64,000 nucleotides of DNA from Pseudomonas sp. (lineage in GTDB: Bacteria; Pseudomonadota; Gammaproteobacteria; Pseudomonadales; Pseudomonadaceae): positions 186,073 to 250,072 of the forward strand of contig NZ_PEKX01000004.1 of assembly GCF_002796985.1 (NCBI RefSeq), given 5' to 3'. Shown here one piece after another: positions 16,575 to 25,288 of the stretch. The notes under the pieces were generated by a model. It was not told the DNA's origin. It saw only the letters and a program-made list of their open reading frames with translations, and ran no database searches. Both the position numbers and the translations under genes were made by a program. Numbering within the stretch: the first letter of the stretch is position 1; the number at the start of each line of letters is the position of its first letter.

Positions 16575-18431
16575 TCAGAAGTTCATGCCGACGCTGACCG
16601 ACATGTAGTCGCGGTCGGTCAGGCTGTTGTAATCGCCGCCGAAGTAGTTGGTGTAACTCAGGCTCGCCGTGTAGGTGTTCCGGTAGTCGGCATCCAGCCC
16701 CAGGCTGATGGCCTTGGCGCCTTCCTCGAAGCTCGGCCCGGTGCCGTTGATGTCCTGCGACCAGGCCATGTTCGGCTTGAAGTTGATGCCGGCGATGACG
16801 TTCGGGTAATCGAGCACGCCGCGCACGCGATAGCCCCACGAACTGCTGGTGTAGAAGCCCTTGTTGTTGCATTCCTGCTGCGGGTTGCTGGCCGTCGCGG
16901 TGCCGGCGGCAGTGCCGACGCATACCGACTGGTCAGCCAACTCGCCGGCGCCGAAGGTCGGGCTGCGGCCAAAGCGCAGGTCGCCTACCGAGTTGCCGAT
17001 GCCGCTGATGTGGTCGTAGCCCACCTCCCCCACCAGGGTCAGGCGTTCGGCGCCCAGCACCTGGTCGAAGAACTGCGTGGCGGTGACCTGCACCTGGGTG
17101 AACGGCAGACGCTTGTAACCTTCGATCGCCGCGCCCGGTGCGTTGACCGCCTGGCCGTCGAGGAACACCGGCGACACCGCGGTGGTCACGCCATTGACCC
17201 GGCCCACCTGGTTGACCGCCGCCAGGTTCAGGTCGGCGGTGTTGATCTGCATCGGCATGTTCGGCCGGTAGCTCACCTCGCCGTTGAGCGCCACGCCGCC
17301 CAGGTTGGTCTGGAAGCTCAGGCCGTACAGGCGGATGTCTTCGGGGTAATCGACGAAGTAGCTGGCGCCGCGTACACGGCTGGCGGTGGTCAGCGCATTG
17401 GAGGCACCGGCGTAGGTGGTGCGGGTGAAGCTCAGGAACGGGTTGCGGCTGTGATAGTTCATCACGTACGCGCCCAGTTCGGTGTCGTTGAAGTCCGGCA
17501 GGAACCAGCGCATGGCCAGGCCGAACTGCCCGGAGTCGCCCGGCTCGTGGTCGTCGGTGCGCGGGATGTAGGCGTTGGCGCGGTTACCGGCGACATCGAG
17601 AATGGTGCCGGCGTTGGCACGCGGGTCGTTGGGCGCGAAGTCGGGGCCGGCGATCACCAGGCGGTCGTCGCAACCCTTGGCCACGGCGTCCACGGAGAAG
17701 AAGGTGCCACAGTTCTCGGTGATGGTCTTGTCCCACTTGACCTGGTAGAAGGCCTCGGCGGTGACGTTCTCGGAGAGGCCCTGGGAGAAGTACAGCAGCT
17801 GGATCGGCACCAGGGCTTCCTTCACCTCGGCGCCGGGGCGGCGCAGGGCCGAGACGTCCACCGGGTTGATGGAGTTGATCGAGTTGGGGATGAAGGTGCT
17901 CTCGCCCCAGCTCACCACCTGCTTGCCGAAGCGCACGTTGCCTGGCAGGTCGCCCAGCTGGTAGTTGTGGTAGACGAAGGCGTCGAGGAGTTCGCCGCCC
18001 GAGGCCTGGGCCGACTGGTCGCGGCCATGGTCGTCGATGTTGTAGTAGCGCAGGTCCTCGTCCTTGAGCTTGAAGTCGTACCAGTACTTGCCGCGCAGGA
18101 AGGCGCCGGAGTCGCCGTACTTCAGCTCCAGGTCATGGGTGCCCTTGAAGATCTTCGAGAACACGTCGCCCTTGCTGAAGTTCAGCCGGCCGTCGTCGGC
18201 GGTACGCGAGGCGGCCTTGCCCTTGGCGCCGACCACGTTGTAGTTGGAGATGAACTTCGGGTCGGGATTACTCAGCGCCCAGCTCATGCCCAGGGAAAGC
18301 GATGAGTCGAATTGGCCTTCGATCTCCCCGATATTGAAGTTGACGGCGTATGCGCAGGGTGCGCTCGCCAGGGCGATGGCCAAGGCCAGCGCCTGCGGTC
18401 GAAAGTGTCCGCGCATTGTTATTGTTGGCAT
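16575..18431 (-). CDS. DUF1302 (PF06980) outer-membrane protein, copy 2
   Basis: A 618-residue protein with a signal peptide ending at CAYA and then FNIGEIEGQFDSSLSLG, matching copy 1 at 1599-3452. Further shared segments are LRGKYWYDFKLKDE, QVVSWGESTFIPNSINSINP and YPEDIRLYGLSF. The C-terminus ends in Phe (VSVGMNF) as for barrel proteins. The ATG at 18431 follows GGAG. It is divergent from the sulfatase gene across a 322-base region with repeated dyads. Copies 1 and 2 may carry different ligands; no substrate can be named from sequence. Confidence 0.85.
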   Translation of the reverse strand: MPTITMRGHFRPQALALAIALASAPCAYAVNFNIGEIEGQFDSSLSLGMSWALSNPDPKFISNYNVVGAKGKAASRTADDGRLNFSKGDVFSKIFKGTHDLELKYGDSGAFLRGKYWYDFKLKDEDLRYYNIDDHGRDQSAQASGGELLDAFVYHNYQLGDLPGNVRFGKQVVSWGESTFIPNSINSINPVDVSALRRPGAEVKEALVPIQLLYFSQGLSENVTAEAFYQVKWDKTITENCGTFFSVDAVAKGCDDRLVIAGPDFAPNDPRANAGTILDVAGNRANAYIPRTDDHEPGDSGQFGLAMRWFLPDFNDTELGAYVMNYHSRNPFLSFTRTTYAGASNALTTASRVRGASYFVDYPEDIRLYGLSFQTNLGGVALNGEVSYRPNMPMQINTADLNLAAVNQVGRVNGVTTAVSPVFLDGQAVNAPGAAIEGYKRLPFTQVQVTATQFFDQVLGAERLTLVGEVGYDHISGIGNSVGDLRFGRSPTFGAGELADQSVCVGTAAGTATASNPQQECNNKGFYTSSSWGYRVRGVLDYPNVIAGINFKPNMAWSQDINGTGPSFEEGAKAISLGLDADYRNTYTASLSYTNYFGGDYNSLTDRDYMSVSVGMNF

Positions 18432-18495
18432 GCGGTACTCCAGGTGGTCCAGGTGTTGGAGTGCGCATGCTGGCAGTGCTCGCAGACGGCAAAAA

Positions 18496-18664
18496 CCGCC
18501 CGATCAGGTGATTTTCGCCCTCACCCTTGCAGGTGATTCACGCCTTTTTCGGCCGCCTGAACCGCCGCATTCGCGGCAACGGCGACGCTGTCTTCAGCCC
18601 CCACCGATACCGGCGGTAACGCCGCCCCCCTTCATTCACGGGCCGAATCACCCCGACAGGTGAT
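18496..18664. promoter_or_regulatory. Repeated TCACC-N6-GGTGA dyads in the DUF1302/sulfatase promoter region
   Basis: The 322-base divergent gap (18432-18753) has two clear copies of one dyad: TCACC-N6-GGTGA at 18521-18536 and ATCACC-N6-GGTGAT at 18647-18664. A degraded third copy is at 18496-18512 (CCGCC-N6-GGTGAT). All GGTGAT halves are preceded by CA. Two copies lie near the DUF1302 start and one near the sulfatase start, which suits coordinated control in both directions, most simply by the MalT-like regulator at 12608-15025. Confidence 0.6.
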
Positions 18665-18753
18665 AGGCAGCGCGCCGCTCCCTGGCTATCAATGCAGCGC
18701 CACCGCCGCCGCTGGCGGCAGACCACAAGAACAAGACCACGGAGTACCGTGCA

Positions 18754-20343
18754 ATGACTCGCAAACACAGCTGGCTGCCGCGCCTCGCCCTGGCCGCCGG
18801 CCTGCTGGCCGGAGCCGGCGCCCAGGCGGCCGACAAACCGAACATCCTGGTGATCTTCGGCGACGACATCGGCCAGACCAACATCAGTGCCTATTCCCAG
18901 GGCGTGGTCGGCTACCGCACGCCGAACATCGACCGCATCGCCAAGGAGGGCATGCTGTTCACCGACTACTACGCGGAGAACAGCTGTACCGCCGGCCGCT
19001 CCACCTTCATCACCGGCCAGGCCTCGCTGCGCACCGGGCTGACCAAGGTCGGCGTGCCCGGCTCGACGGTCGGCCTGCAGGACCGCGACGTCACCCTGGC
19101 CCAGGTGCTCAAGGGCCAGGGCTACGCCACCGGCCAGTTCGGCAAGAACCACCTGGGCGACCGCGACGAATACCTGCCGACCAACCACGGCTTCGACGAA
19201 TTCTTCGGCAATCTCTACCACCTCAACGCCGAGGAAGAACCCGAGCGCCCCTACTGGCCCAAGGATGCGAACAACCCCTATGTCCAGCACGCCTCACCGC
19301 GCGGGGTGATCCACTCCTACGCCGACGGCAAGATCGAGGACACCGGCGCGCTGACCAAGAAGCGCATGGAGACCATCGACGACGAGACCACCCAGGCGGC
19401 GATCAACTTCATCGAAAAGCAGGCCAAGGCTGACAAGCCGTTCTTCGTCTGGATGAACACCACGCGCATGCACCTCTATACCCATGTGCGCGATTCGATG
19501 AAGGGCCAGAGCGGCATGCCCGGCAACGAATACGCCGACGGCATGCTGGAGCACGACGGCGACGTCGGCAAACTGCTCAAGACCCTGGATGACCTGAAGC
19601 TCACAGACAACACCATCGTCGTCTATACCACCGACAACGGGCCGAACCGCTTCACCTGGCCGGACGCCGCCACCTCGCCGTTCCGCAACGAGAAGAACTC
19701 CAACTGGGAGGGCGCCTTCCGCGTGCCGGCGATGATCCGCTGGCCGGGGCACATCGACGCGGGGCAGGTTTCCAACGGCTTGTTCTCCGGGCTGGACTGG
19801 TTCCCCACCCTGCTCTCCGCCGTCGGCGTGCCCGACGCCAAGGACAAGCTGCTCAAGGGCTGGGCGCCAGTTGCCGGCGGCACCCACTTCAAGGTGCATC
19901 TGGACGGCTTCGACCAGCTCGCCTACCTGACCGGCAAGAGCCCCAAGAGCGCGCGCAACGAGTTCTACTACTTCAACGACGACGGCCAACTGGTGGCCAT
20001 GCGCTTCGGCGACTGGAAAGCGGTGTTCTGCGAGCAGCGCAAGCCGGGCGGCTTCGAGGTGTGGAGCGAACCCTTCGTCTGCCTGCGGATTCCCAAACTG
20101 TTCAACCTGCGCATGGACCCGTACGAGACCGCTGACATCGTCTCCGACCAGTACAGCGACTGGATGGTGAAGAACGCCTACCTGCTGGGCATCGCCACCA
20201 TGAAATCCGCGCAGTTCCTGCAGACCTTCGTCGACTGGCCGCCAAGCCAGCGCCCGGCCAGCTTCACCATCGACCAGGTGCAGCAGGCCGTGTACCAGAA
20301 GATCGCAGAGAAGGCCAAGCAGCAGGCGGCAGCCAAGCCCTGA
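18754..20343 (+). CDS. Periplasmic formylglycine-type sulfatase (arylsulfatase family)
   Basis: A 529-residue exported sulfatase. Residues 1-25 are a signal peptide ending AGAQA. Metal-binding Asp residues lie in IFGDDIG (about 35-40). The catalytic motif is CTAGR at residues 78-82, where Cys78 should be converted to formylglycine; Ala replaces the Pro of the common CXPXR form. VYTTDNGPN near residue 290 gives further metal ligands. The ATG at 18754 has GGAG upstream. It would release sulfate from an organic sulfate ester in the periplasm. It is divergent from the DUF1302-DUF1329 operon and followed by a terminator. No maturation enzyme (FGE or anSME) is nearby. Confidence 0.85.
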   Translation: MTRKHSWLPRLALAAGLLAGAGAQAADKPNILVIFGDDIGQTNISAYSQGVVGYRTPNIDRIAKEGMLFTDYYAENSCTAGRSTFITGQASLRTGLTKVGVPGSTVGLQDRDVTLAQVLKGQGYATGQFGKNHLGDRDEYLPTNHGFDEFFGNLYHLNAEEEPERPYWPKDANNPYVQHASPRGVIHSYADGKIEDTGALTKKRMETIDDETTQAAINFIEKQAKADKPFFVWMNTTRMHLYTHVRDSMKGQSGMPGNEYADGMLEHDGDVGKLLKTLDDLKLTDNTIVVYTTDNGPNRFTWPDAATSPFRNEKNSNWEGAFRVPAMIRWPGHIDAGQVSNGLFSGLDWFPTLLSAVGVPDAKDKLLKGWAPVAGGTHFKVHLDGFDQLAYLTGKSPKSARNEFYYFNDDGQLVAMRFGDWKAVFCEQRKPGGFEVWSEPFVCLRIPKLFNLRMDPYETADIVSDQYSDWMVKNAYLLGIATMKSAQFLQTFVDWPPSQRPASFTIDQVQQAVYQKIAEKAKQQAAAKP

Positions 20344-20348
20344 GCCAC

Positions 20349-20380
20349 CACCACACCCCTCCATTTCGAGGGGTGTGGTG
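20349..20380 (+). terminator. Hairpin terminator after the sulfatase
   Basis: A perfect 13-bp stem (CACCACACCCCTC / GAGGGGTGTGGTG) with a six-base loop begins 6 bases past the stop codon. Only a weak T stretch (CTTCCGTT) follows. It probably separates the sulfatase transcript from the MoxR operon. Confidence 0.75.
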
Positions 20381-20430
20381 CTTCCGTTCGCGCTGTACAA
20401 CCCCAGGTAATACCGTACGGAGCCTCCCTC

Positions 20431-21405
20431 TTGGACATTCGCACCCAGCTCCTGGCCCTGGAGCGCAACCTCTGCCGCGTCGTACTGGGCCAGGAAACGG
20501 TGATCCGGCAACTGCTCATCGCCCTCCTGGCCGACGGCCACCTGCTGCTGGAAAGCCTCCCCGGCCTGGCCAAGACCCGCACCGTCAAGGCCCTGTCGCA
20601 GCACCTGCACGGCAAGATGAGCCGCATCCAGTTCACCCCGGACCTGCTGCCCTCGGACATCACCGGCGCGGAAACCCTCCACGCCCACGCCGGGCACACC
20701 GAGATCCGCTTCCAGCCGGGCCCGCTGTTCGGCAACCTGATCCTCGCCGACGAGATCAACCGCGCGCCGGCCAAGGTCCAGGCCGCCCTGCTCGAAGCCA
20801 TGGAGGAACGCCAGATCACCTGCGCCGGCCACAGCTACCCGCTGCCGGAGCTGTACCTGGTGCTGGCCACACAGAACCCCATCGAACAGGAAGGCACCTA
20901 CCCGCTGCCCGAAGCGCAGCTGGACCGCTTCCTGATGAAGCTGAAGCTGGACTACCCAGCACCCGAGCACGAAGAAACCATGCTGCGCCTGCTGCGTGCC
21001 GAACGCTGTGGCGGCGCGCGCGCCCGGGAAGCCGTGGAACCGCTGGACGCGGAAATCCTCCTGGCTGCTCGGGAACAGGTCGCCGCCCTCGAAGTGGCGC
21101 CGAGCATCGACCGCTACCTGGTCGACCTGATGCAGGCCAGCCGCTACCCCGCCGACTACGATGCGCAACTGGCGCGCTGGATCGAAGTCGGCATCAGCCC
21201 GCGCGGCGCGATCAGCCTGGACCGCGCCGGGCGTGCCCACGCCTGGCTGGAAGGTCGCGATCACGTCTTGCCCGACGACATCCACGCCGTGCTGCTGCCG
21301 GTCCTGCGCCATCGCCTGCTGCTCAGTTACGAGGCGATGGCCGAAGGTATCGACACCGACGCCGTGCTCCACCGGCTGCGTGACCATGTCGCCATTCCCG
21401 CCTGA
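20431..21405 (+). CDS. MoxR-family AAA+ ATPase
   Basis: A 324-residue MoxR ATPase with Walker A SLPGLAKT (42-49), Walker B NLILADEIN (102-110) and the conserved LATQNPIEQEGTYPLPEAQ block (sensor region). The likely start is TTG at 20431, eight bases after CGGAG; no better in-frame ATG was seen. MoxR proteins work with von Willebrand A proteins as chaperones for maturation of enzyme complexes. It is the first gene of a six-gene operon in which every junction overlaps or abuts, down to 26526. Confidence 0.85.
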   Translation: MDIRTQLLALERNLCRVVLGQETVIRQLLIALLADGHLLLESLPGLAKTRTVKALSQHLHGKMSRIQFTPDLLPSDITGAETLHAHAGHTEIRFQPGPLFGNLILADEINRAPAKVQAALLEAMEERQITCAGHSYPLPELYLVLATQNPIEQEGTYPLPEAQLDRFLMKLKLDYPAPEHEETMLRLLRAERCGGARAREAVEPLDAEILLAAREQVAALEVAPSIDRYLVDLMQASRYPADYDAQLARWIEVGISPRGAISLDRAGRAHAWLEGRDHVLPDDIHAVLLPVLRHRLLLSYEAMAEGIDTDAVLHRLRDHVAIPA

Positions 21406-22336
21406 GCGCCGGGCCGACGGCCTGGCCTACGCCGACCTTGGCCGCCTGCTGGCCCTGGAAGTTCCGGCGCGGCGCCTCGGTGCGCGCATCACCCGGCTGG
21501 CCGCCGCCAGCCTGATCGGCCAGCACACCTCGGCCCTGCGCGGGCGCGGGCTGGACTTCCAGGAACTGCGCCACTACCGCCCCGGCGACGACCTGCGGCG
21601 CCTCGACAGCCGCGCCACGCTGCGCCACGGCACACCGCTGGTGCGCAGCTTCAGCGAGGAGCGCGAGCGCCCGGCGCTGATCTGGGTCGACCAGCGCATG
21701 GACATGTTCTTCGGCTCGCGGCGCTACCTGAAATCCACCCTGGCCGCAGAACTCGGCGCACTGCTGGCATGGAGCACGTTACACGCTGGCGACCGGGTCG
21801 GCGGGCTGGTGTTCGGTGACCAGGATGAAGAGCGCCTGCGCCCCACTCGCAACCCGGCAGGCATACGCGCCTTCTGCGCGGCGCTGGTCCGGCACAACCA
21901 TGCGTTGGCCGCTGACGGCGAGCCCGCGAACGGAGCGCGACTGAACCAGTTGCTGGAAGCACTGCTGGGCGTCCCGGAGCGCGGCGGCCAGCTTTACCTG
22001 GTCAGCGACTTCTCCGGCTGCGATGAACGCACCCGCGACCTGCTGCAACAGCTACGCCAGCGCCACCGAATTCTCGCGCTGCAGGTACTGGACCCGCTCG
22101 CCCTGCAACTGCACGGCGATACCCCGTTGAACCTGAGCGACGGCAATGCCTGGCTCGACCTTGACCTGCGCCGCAAGGCCGTGCGCCACCCCGTGCAGGC
22201 CTACCTGCGCGGCCGCCTGGACGCCGTGGCGGAACACCTGCGCCTGGCCCAGGTCCCGTTGCTGCGCCTGAGCACCGAGCAAGCGCCGCTCGATCAACTG
22301 CGCCGCGAATTGCTGCGCCCCGGCGTATCGGCATGA
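21386..22336 (+). CDS. DUF58 protein of the MoxR/Bat operon
   Basis: A 316-residue DUF58 protein. The family signature reads DFQELRHYRPGDDLRRLDSRATL, here seen as YRPGDDLRRLD plus RATLR; LYLVSDFSGCDE marks the VWA-like fold that follows. The ATG at 21386 lies inside the end of the MoxR gene (20-base overlap), so translation is coupled. A longer open frame from 21161 is out of register with the real protein. DUF58 proteins are constant partners of MoxR ATPases; their biochemical role is not settled. Confidence 0.85.
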   Translation: MSPFPPERRADGLAYADLGRLLALEVPARRLGARITRLAAASLIGQHTSALRGRGLDFQELRHYRPGDDLRRLDSRATLRHGTPLVRSFSEERERPALIWVDQRMDMFFGSRRYLKSTLAAELGALLAWSTLHAGDRVGGLVFGDQDEERLRPTRNPAGIRAFCAALVRHNHALAADGEPANGARLNQLLEALLGVPERGGQLYLVSDFSGCDERTRDLLQQLRQRHRILALQVLDPLALQLHGDTPLNLSDGNAWLDLDLRRKAVRHPVQAYLRGRLDAVAEHLRLAQVPLLRLSTEQAPLDQLRRELLRPGVSA

Positions 22337-22827
22337 GCAGCACCGCGCCGAGCCTCAGGCAACTGCAGGAACTGCCGCTGCCGCCGCTGCCGCCTTACTG
22401 GCCACCCGCCTGGGGCTGGTGGGTACTGCTAGCCCTTCTGCTCACCGCAACCGCGCTGCTCGGCCTGCGTCGCTACCGCCGCTGGCGCGGCCAGCAGTAC
22501 CGGCGCGAAGCCCTGGCGCAGCTCGATCTTCTGGCACGGCAAGCCCCGGAACAGCGGCGCGAGCTAGCCGCCCTGCTCAAGCGCTGCGTGCTCTCCGTCC
22601 CCACGCTGCACAACCGACGGGCAGAGATCGCCACATTGAAGGGCCCGGCCTGGCAGGAGTTTCTCCAGCGCCACTGCCCGACGCCTCTTGCCCCCGACTT
22701 CGCCACGCGCCTGACACAACTCGCCTACGCCCCCGCTGCGCAGTTGCAACGCTGGCCACAGGCGAACTGGGATGCCCTGTTCGCCCAGGCGCGCCTCTGG
22801 CTGGAAGCTCACCATGTGGCAGCTTGA
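22333..22827 (+). CDS. DUF4381 small membrane protein
   Basis: A 164-residue protein with a proline-rich start (LPLPPLPPYWPPAWG), one transmembrane helix (about residues 27-45, WWVLLALLLTATALLGL) and a soluble helical tail. It overlaps the DUF58 stop by four bases (ATGA). DUF4381 members occur between DUF58 and VWA genes in MoxR operons and probably anchor the complex in the inner membrane. Confidence 0.8.
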   Translation: MSSTAPSLRQLQELPLPPLPPYWPPAWGWWVLLALLLTATALLGLRRYRRWRGQQYRREALAQLDLLARQAPEQRRELAALLKRCVLSVPTLHNRRAEIATLKGPAWQEFLQRHCPTPLAPDFATRLTQLAYAPAAQLQRWPQANWDALFAQARLWLEAHHVAA

Positions 22828-23788
22828 TTACCCCTGGTTGCTCGCCCTCTGGCCGCTCGGCCCACTCGCCGTGTGGCTGCTGCCCGTCCAGCGCGCGCCC
22901 CGCATGGCCCTGCGCGTCCCCTTCTTTGCCGAATTACGCCGCGTGCAGCGCTCGCCTTCCGGCAAGGCCCCCGAACGCTGGCAGGGGTGGCTCAACCAGC
23001 TCAACTGGTGCCTGTTGCTGCTGGCCCTCGCCCGCCCGGCGCTGTACGAGCCGCCACGCATGCTGGTCGAACCGGTACGCGATCTGGTGCTGGCCATCGA
23101 CCTCTCGCAATCCATGGCCACCCAGGATTACCGCGACGCCCAGGGCCACCAGCTGGACCGCCTCAGCGCAGTGAAGCAGGTGCTGCATCAGTTCATCGCC
23201 CGGCGCAGCGGCGACCGCCTCGCGCTGGTGGTCTTCGGCAGCGGCGCTTACGTCCAGGCACCACTCACCCTCGATCACACAACGCTGCTGCACCTGCTGG
23301 ACGACAGCGCCATCGGCATGGCCGGAGCGAACACTGCCATCGGCGATGCGATCGGACTGAGCCTGCGTCTGCTGGACGGCCAGACGGCGCACGAGCAGCA
23401 GATCGTCCTGCTCACCGACGGCAGCGACACCGCCAGTACCGTCCCCCCGGAGCGCGCGGTCGAACTGGCGGCGCAGCGTGGCGTGGTGCTGCAGACCATC
23501 GCCATCGGCGACAACAACAGACAAGGCGCGGAAAAGGTCGACAGCGAGCGCTTGCAGGCCCTGGCCGCGGCAACCGGCGGGCGCTTCTTCCGCGCCGAAG
23601 ACCGCGAGGCGCTGGCCGGCGTCTACGCCGAACTGGACCGCAGCGCCCCCCATCCGCAGCCACGGGTTGGCCCGCGCCCGCGTCATGAAGGCTTCTACTG
23701 GCCGCTGGGCCTGGCCCTGTTACTGACCTGCTGCGGCCATCTGCTGGCCGCCAGCGCCTTGCGCCTGCCCAACTGGCGGAGAACCTGA
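22814..23788 (+). CDS. VWA-domain membrane protein, BatA-like
   Basis: A 324-residue protein with an N-terminal BatA-type membrane anchor (YPWLLALWPLGPLAVWLLP), a VWA domain with an intact MIDAS opening DLSQS (in LAIDLSQSMATQDY) and LLTDGSD, and a C-terminal transmembrane helix. The ATG at 22814 begins 14 bases before the DUF4381 stop. MIDAS metal binding lets such domains hold a client protein for the MoxR ATPase. Confidence 0.85.
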   Translation: MWQLDYPWLLALWPLGPLAVWLLPVQRAPRMALRVPFFAELRRVQRSPSGKAPERWQGWLNQLNWCLLLLALARPALYEPPRMLVEPVRDLVLAIDLSQSMATQDYRDAQGHQLDRLSAVKQVLHQFIARRSGDRLALVVFGSGAYVQAPLTLDHTTLLHLLDDSAIGMAGANTAIGDAIGLSLRLLDGQTAHEQQIVLLTDGSDTASTVPPERAVELAAQRGVVLQTIAIGDNNRQGAEKVDSERLQALAAATGGRFFRAEDREALAGVYAELDRSAPHPQPRVGPRPRHEGFYWPLGLALLLTCCGHLLAASALRLPNWRRT

Positions 23789-25288
23789 ATGGACGGCGTG
23801 CAGTTCCATCGCCCGCTCTGGCTGCTGCTGATCGTCGGGGCGCTCCTGCTGCACCGGCTCTGGCGCCGTCGCCAGGACCTCGGCCGGCGGCTGGCTGAAC
23901 GTATCGCCCCGCATTTGCTGCAGCACCTGTTGCTCGATCAGCGAGGCAGTGGCCGTTTCAACCCCGCGCACCTGTTGACGCTGTTCCTCTGTCTTGGCGC
24001 GGTTGCCGCCGCCGGCCCCATCTGGCGCGGGCACTCCGCGGACCTGGCCGATGACCACGGCCTGCTGATCCTCGCCGTCGAACTCTCGCCCAGCATGGAT
24101 TCGCCGGACCGGCGCCCCACCCGCCTGGCAGCCGTGAAACGCAAGCTGCGCGATCTGCTCAAGGACCGCCAGGGCGCACCCACCGCCCTGATCGCCTACG
24201 CCGGCACCGCGCATCTGGTGCTGCCGCCCACCAACGACGCCGGCCTGCTGGAAAGCTACCTGCAAGCGCTGTCCACCGCCCTGATCGAAACGCCCGGCAG
24301 CGACCTGCGCGGCGTCCAGCGCCTGGCCACGAGCCTCGCCGAGGAAACGGCCGCGCCCGCCAGCCTGGTGCTGTTCGCCGACGACGCCGACCCGCGCCAG
24401 TTCGACAGCCTCAAGCGCCATACCAGCGACGCCCTGCAATGGCTGCTGGTGGATTGCAGCGCGACGTCCACGGGCCGGTCCGCGTTGCTGGACAAACTGG
24501 CCGACACCCTGGATGCAGGCCTGCGTGAACTGAGCCTGGACGACAGCGACGTCCGCTGGATCGACCGGCAAGCGCTGCGCCATTTCCAGGCTCGCCAGCA
24601 AGCCTCGGAAGGTTCACGGGAAGCCGGTTACTGGCTGTGCTGGGCACTGCTGCCGGTGGTGCTGCTCAGCCTGCGCCGGGGCTGCCGGGTCCATTGGCTG
24701 GGAGCGGTGCTGCTGGCCCTGGGCGCGACGCTGCCAAGCCCGCCCGCCATGGCCTCGACCTGGCTGGACGCCTTCGCCAGCCCGGACCAGCAAGGCCGCT
24801 GGGCCGTCGAGCAAGGGCGTCCGGCACTGGCCGCCAAACGTTTCGAAGACCCGTACTGGAAGGCCCTGGCGACCTACCAGGCGGCGGACTACGCGGGCGC
24901 CCTCGCCCAGTTTTCCCGCCTCGGCACGGCCGAGGCGCTGTTCTACGCAGGCAACTGCCACGCCCGGCAGTACCAGCTCGGCGATGCCATCACCGCCTAC
25001 CGCCGTGCCCTGGCATTGAAAGCGGACTTCCCCCAGGCCCGCGCCAACCTCGCTCTGGTGGAAGCGCTGGAGAAGGACCGCGAGGACGCCGAACGCAATG
25101 CGCCGAAGCAGCAAGCCGACGACGAAGTCATCGACGACTCGGCGAAAAAGGGACAAAGCGTTACCCAGCCTGCCGGCGAAAGGCCGGCCGACGAACATTG
25201 GCTGGACAGCCTGCAGACCTCGCCCGCTGCCTTCCTGCGCAACAAGTTCCGCGTGCAGGACAGCCACGCCAGGGAGACGACCCCGTGA
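23789..25288 (+). CDS. VWA-TPR fusion membrane protein, BatB/BatC-like
   Basis: A 499-residue protein joining functions that are separate BatB and BatC proteins in Bacteroides. An N-terminal anchor and VWA domain come first (to about 265). Transmembrane segments follow (about 277-320). TPR repeats come next (WKALATYQAADYAGALAQFSRL, split here; ALFYAGNCHARQYQLGDAI; about 345-420), and then a charged tail. The MIDAS opening reads ELSPS (in ILAVELSPSMDS), with Glu where Asp is standard, and the second MIDAS Thr is not obvious, so metal binding may be weak or lost. The ATG abuts the preceding stop with one base between. Confidence 0.8.
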   Translation: MDGVQFHRPLWLLLIVGALLLHRLWRRRQDLGRRLAERIAPHLLQHLLLDQRGSGRFNPAHLLTLFLCLGAVAAAGPIWRGHSADLADDHGLLILAVELSPSMDSPDRRPTRLAAVKRKLRDLLKDRQGAPTALIAYAGTAHLVLPPTNDAGLLESYLQALSTALIETPGSDLRGVQRLATSLAEETAAPASLVLFADDADPRQFDSLKRHTSDALQWLLVDCSATSTGRSALLDKLADTLDAGLRELSLDDSDVRWIDRQALRHFQARQQASEGSREAGYWLCWALLPVVLLSLRRGCRVHWLGAVLLALGATLPSPPAMASTWLDAFASPDQQGRWAVEQGRPALAAKRFEDPYWKALATYQAADYAGALAQFSRLGTAEALFYAGNCHARQYQLGDAITAYRRALALKADFPQARANLALVEALEKDREDAERNAPKQQADDEVIDDSAKKGQSVTQPAGERPADEHWLDSLQTSPAAFLRNKFRVQDSHARETTP

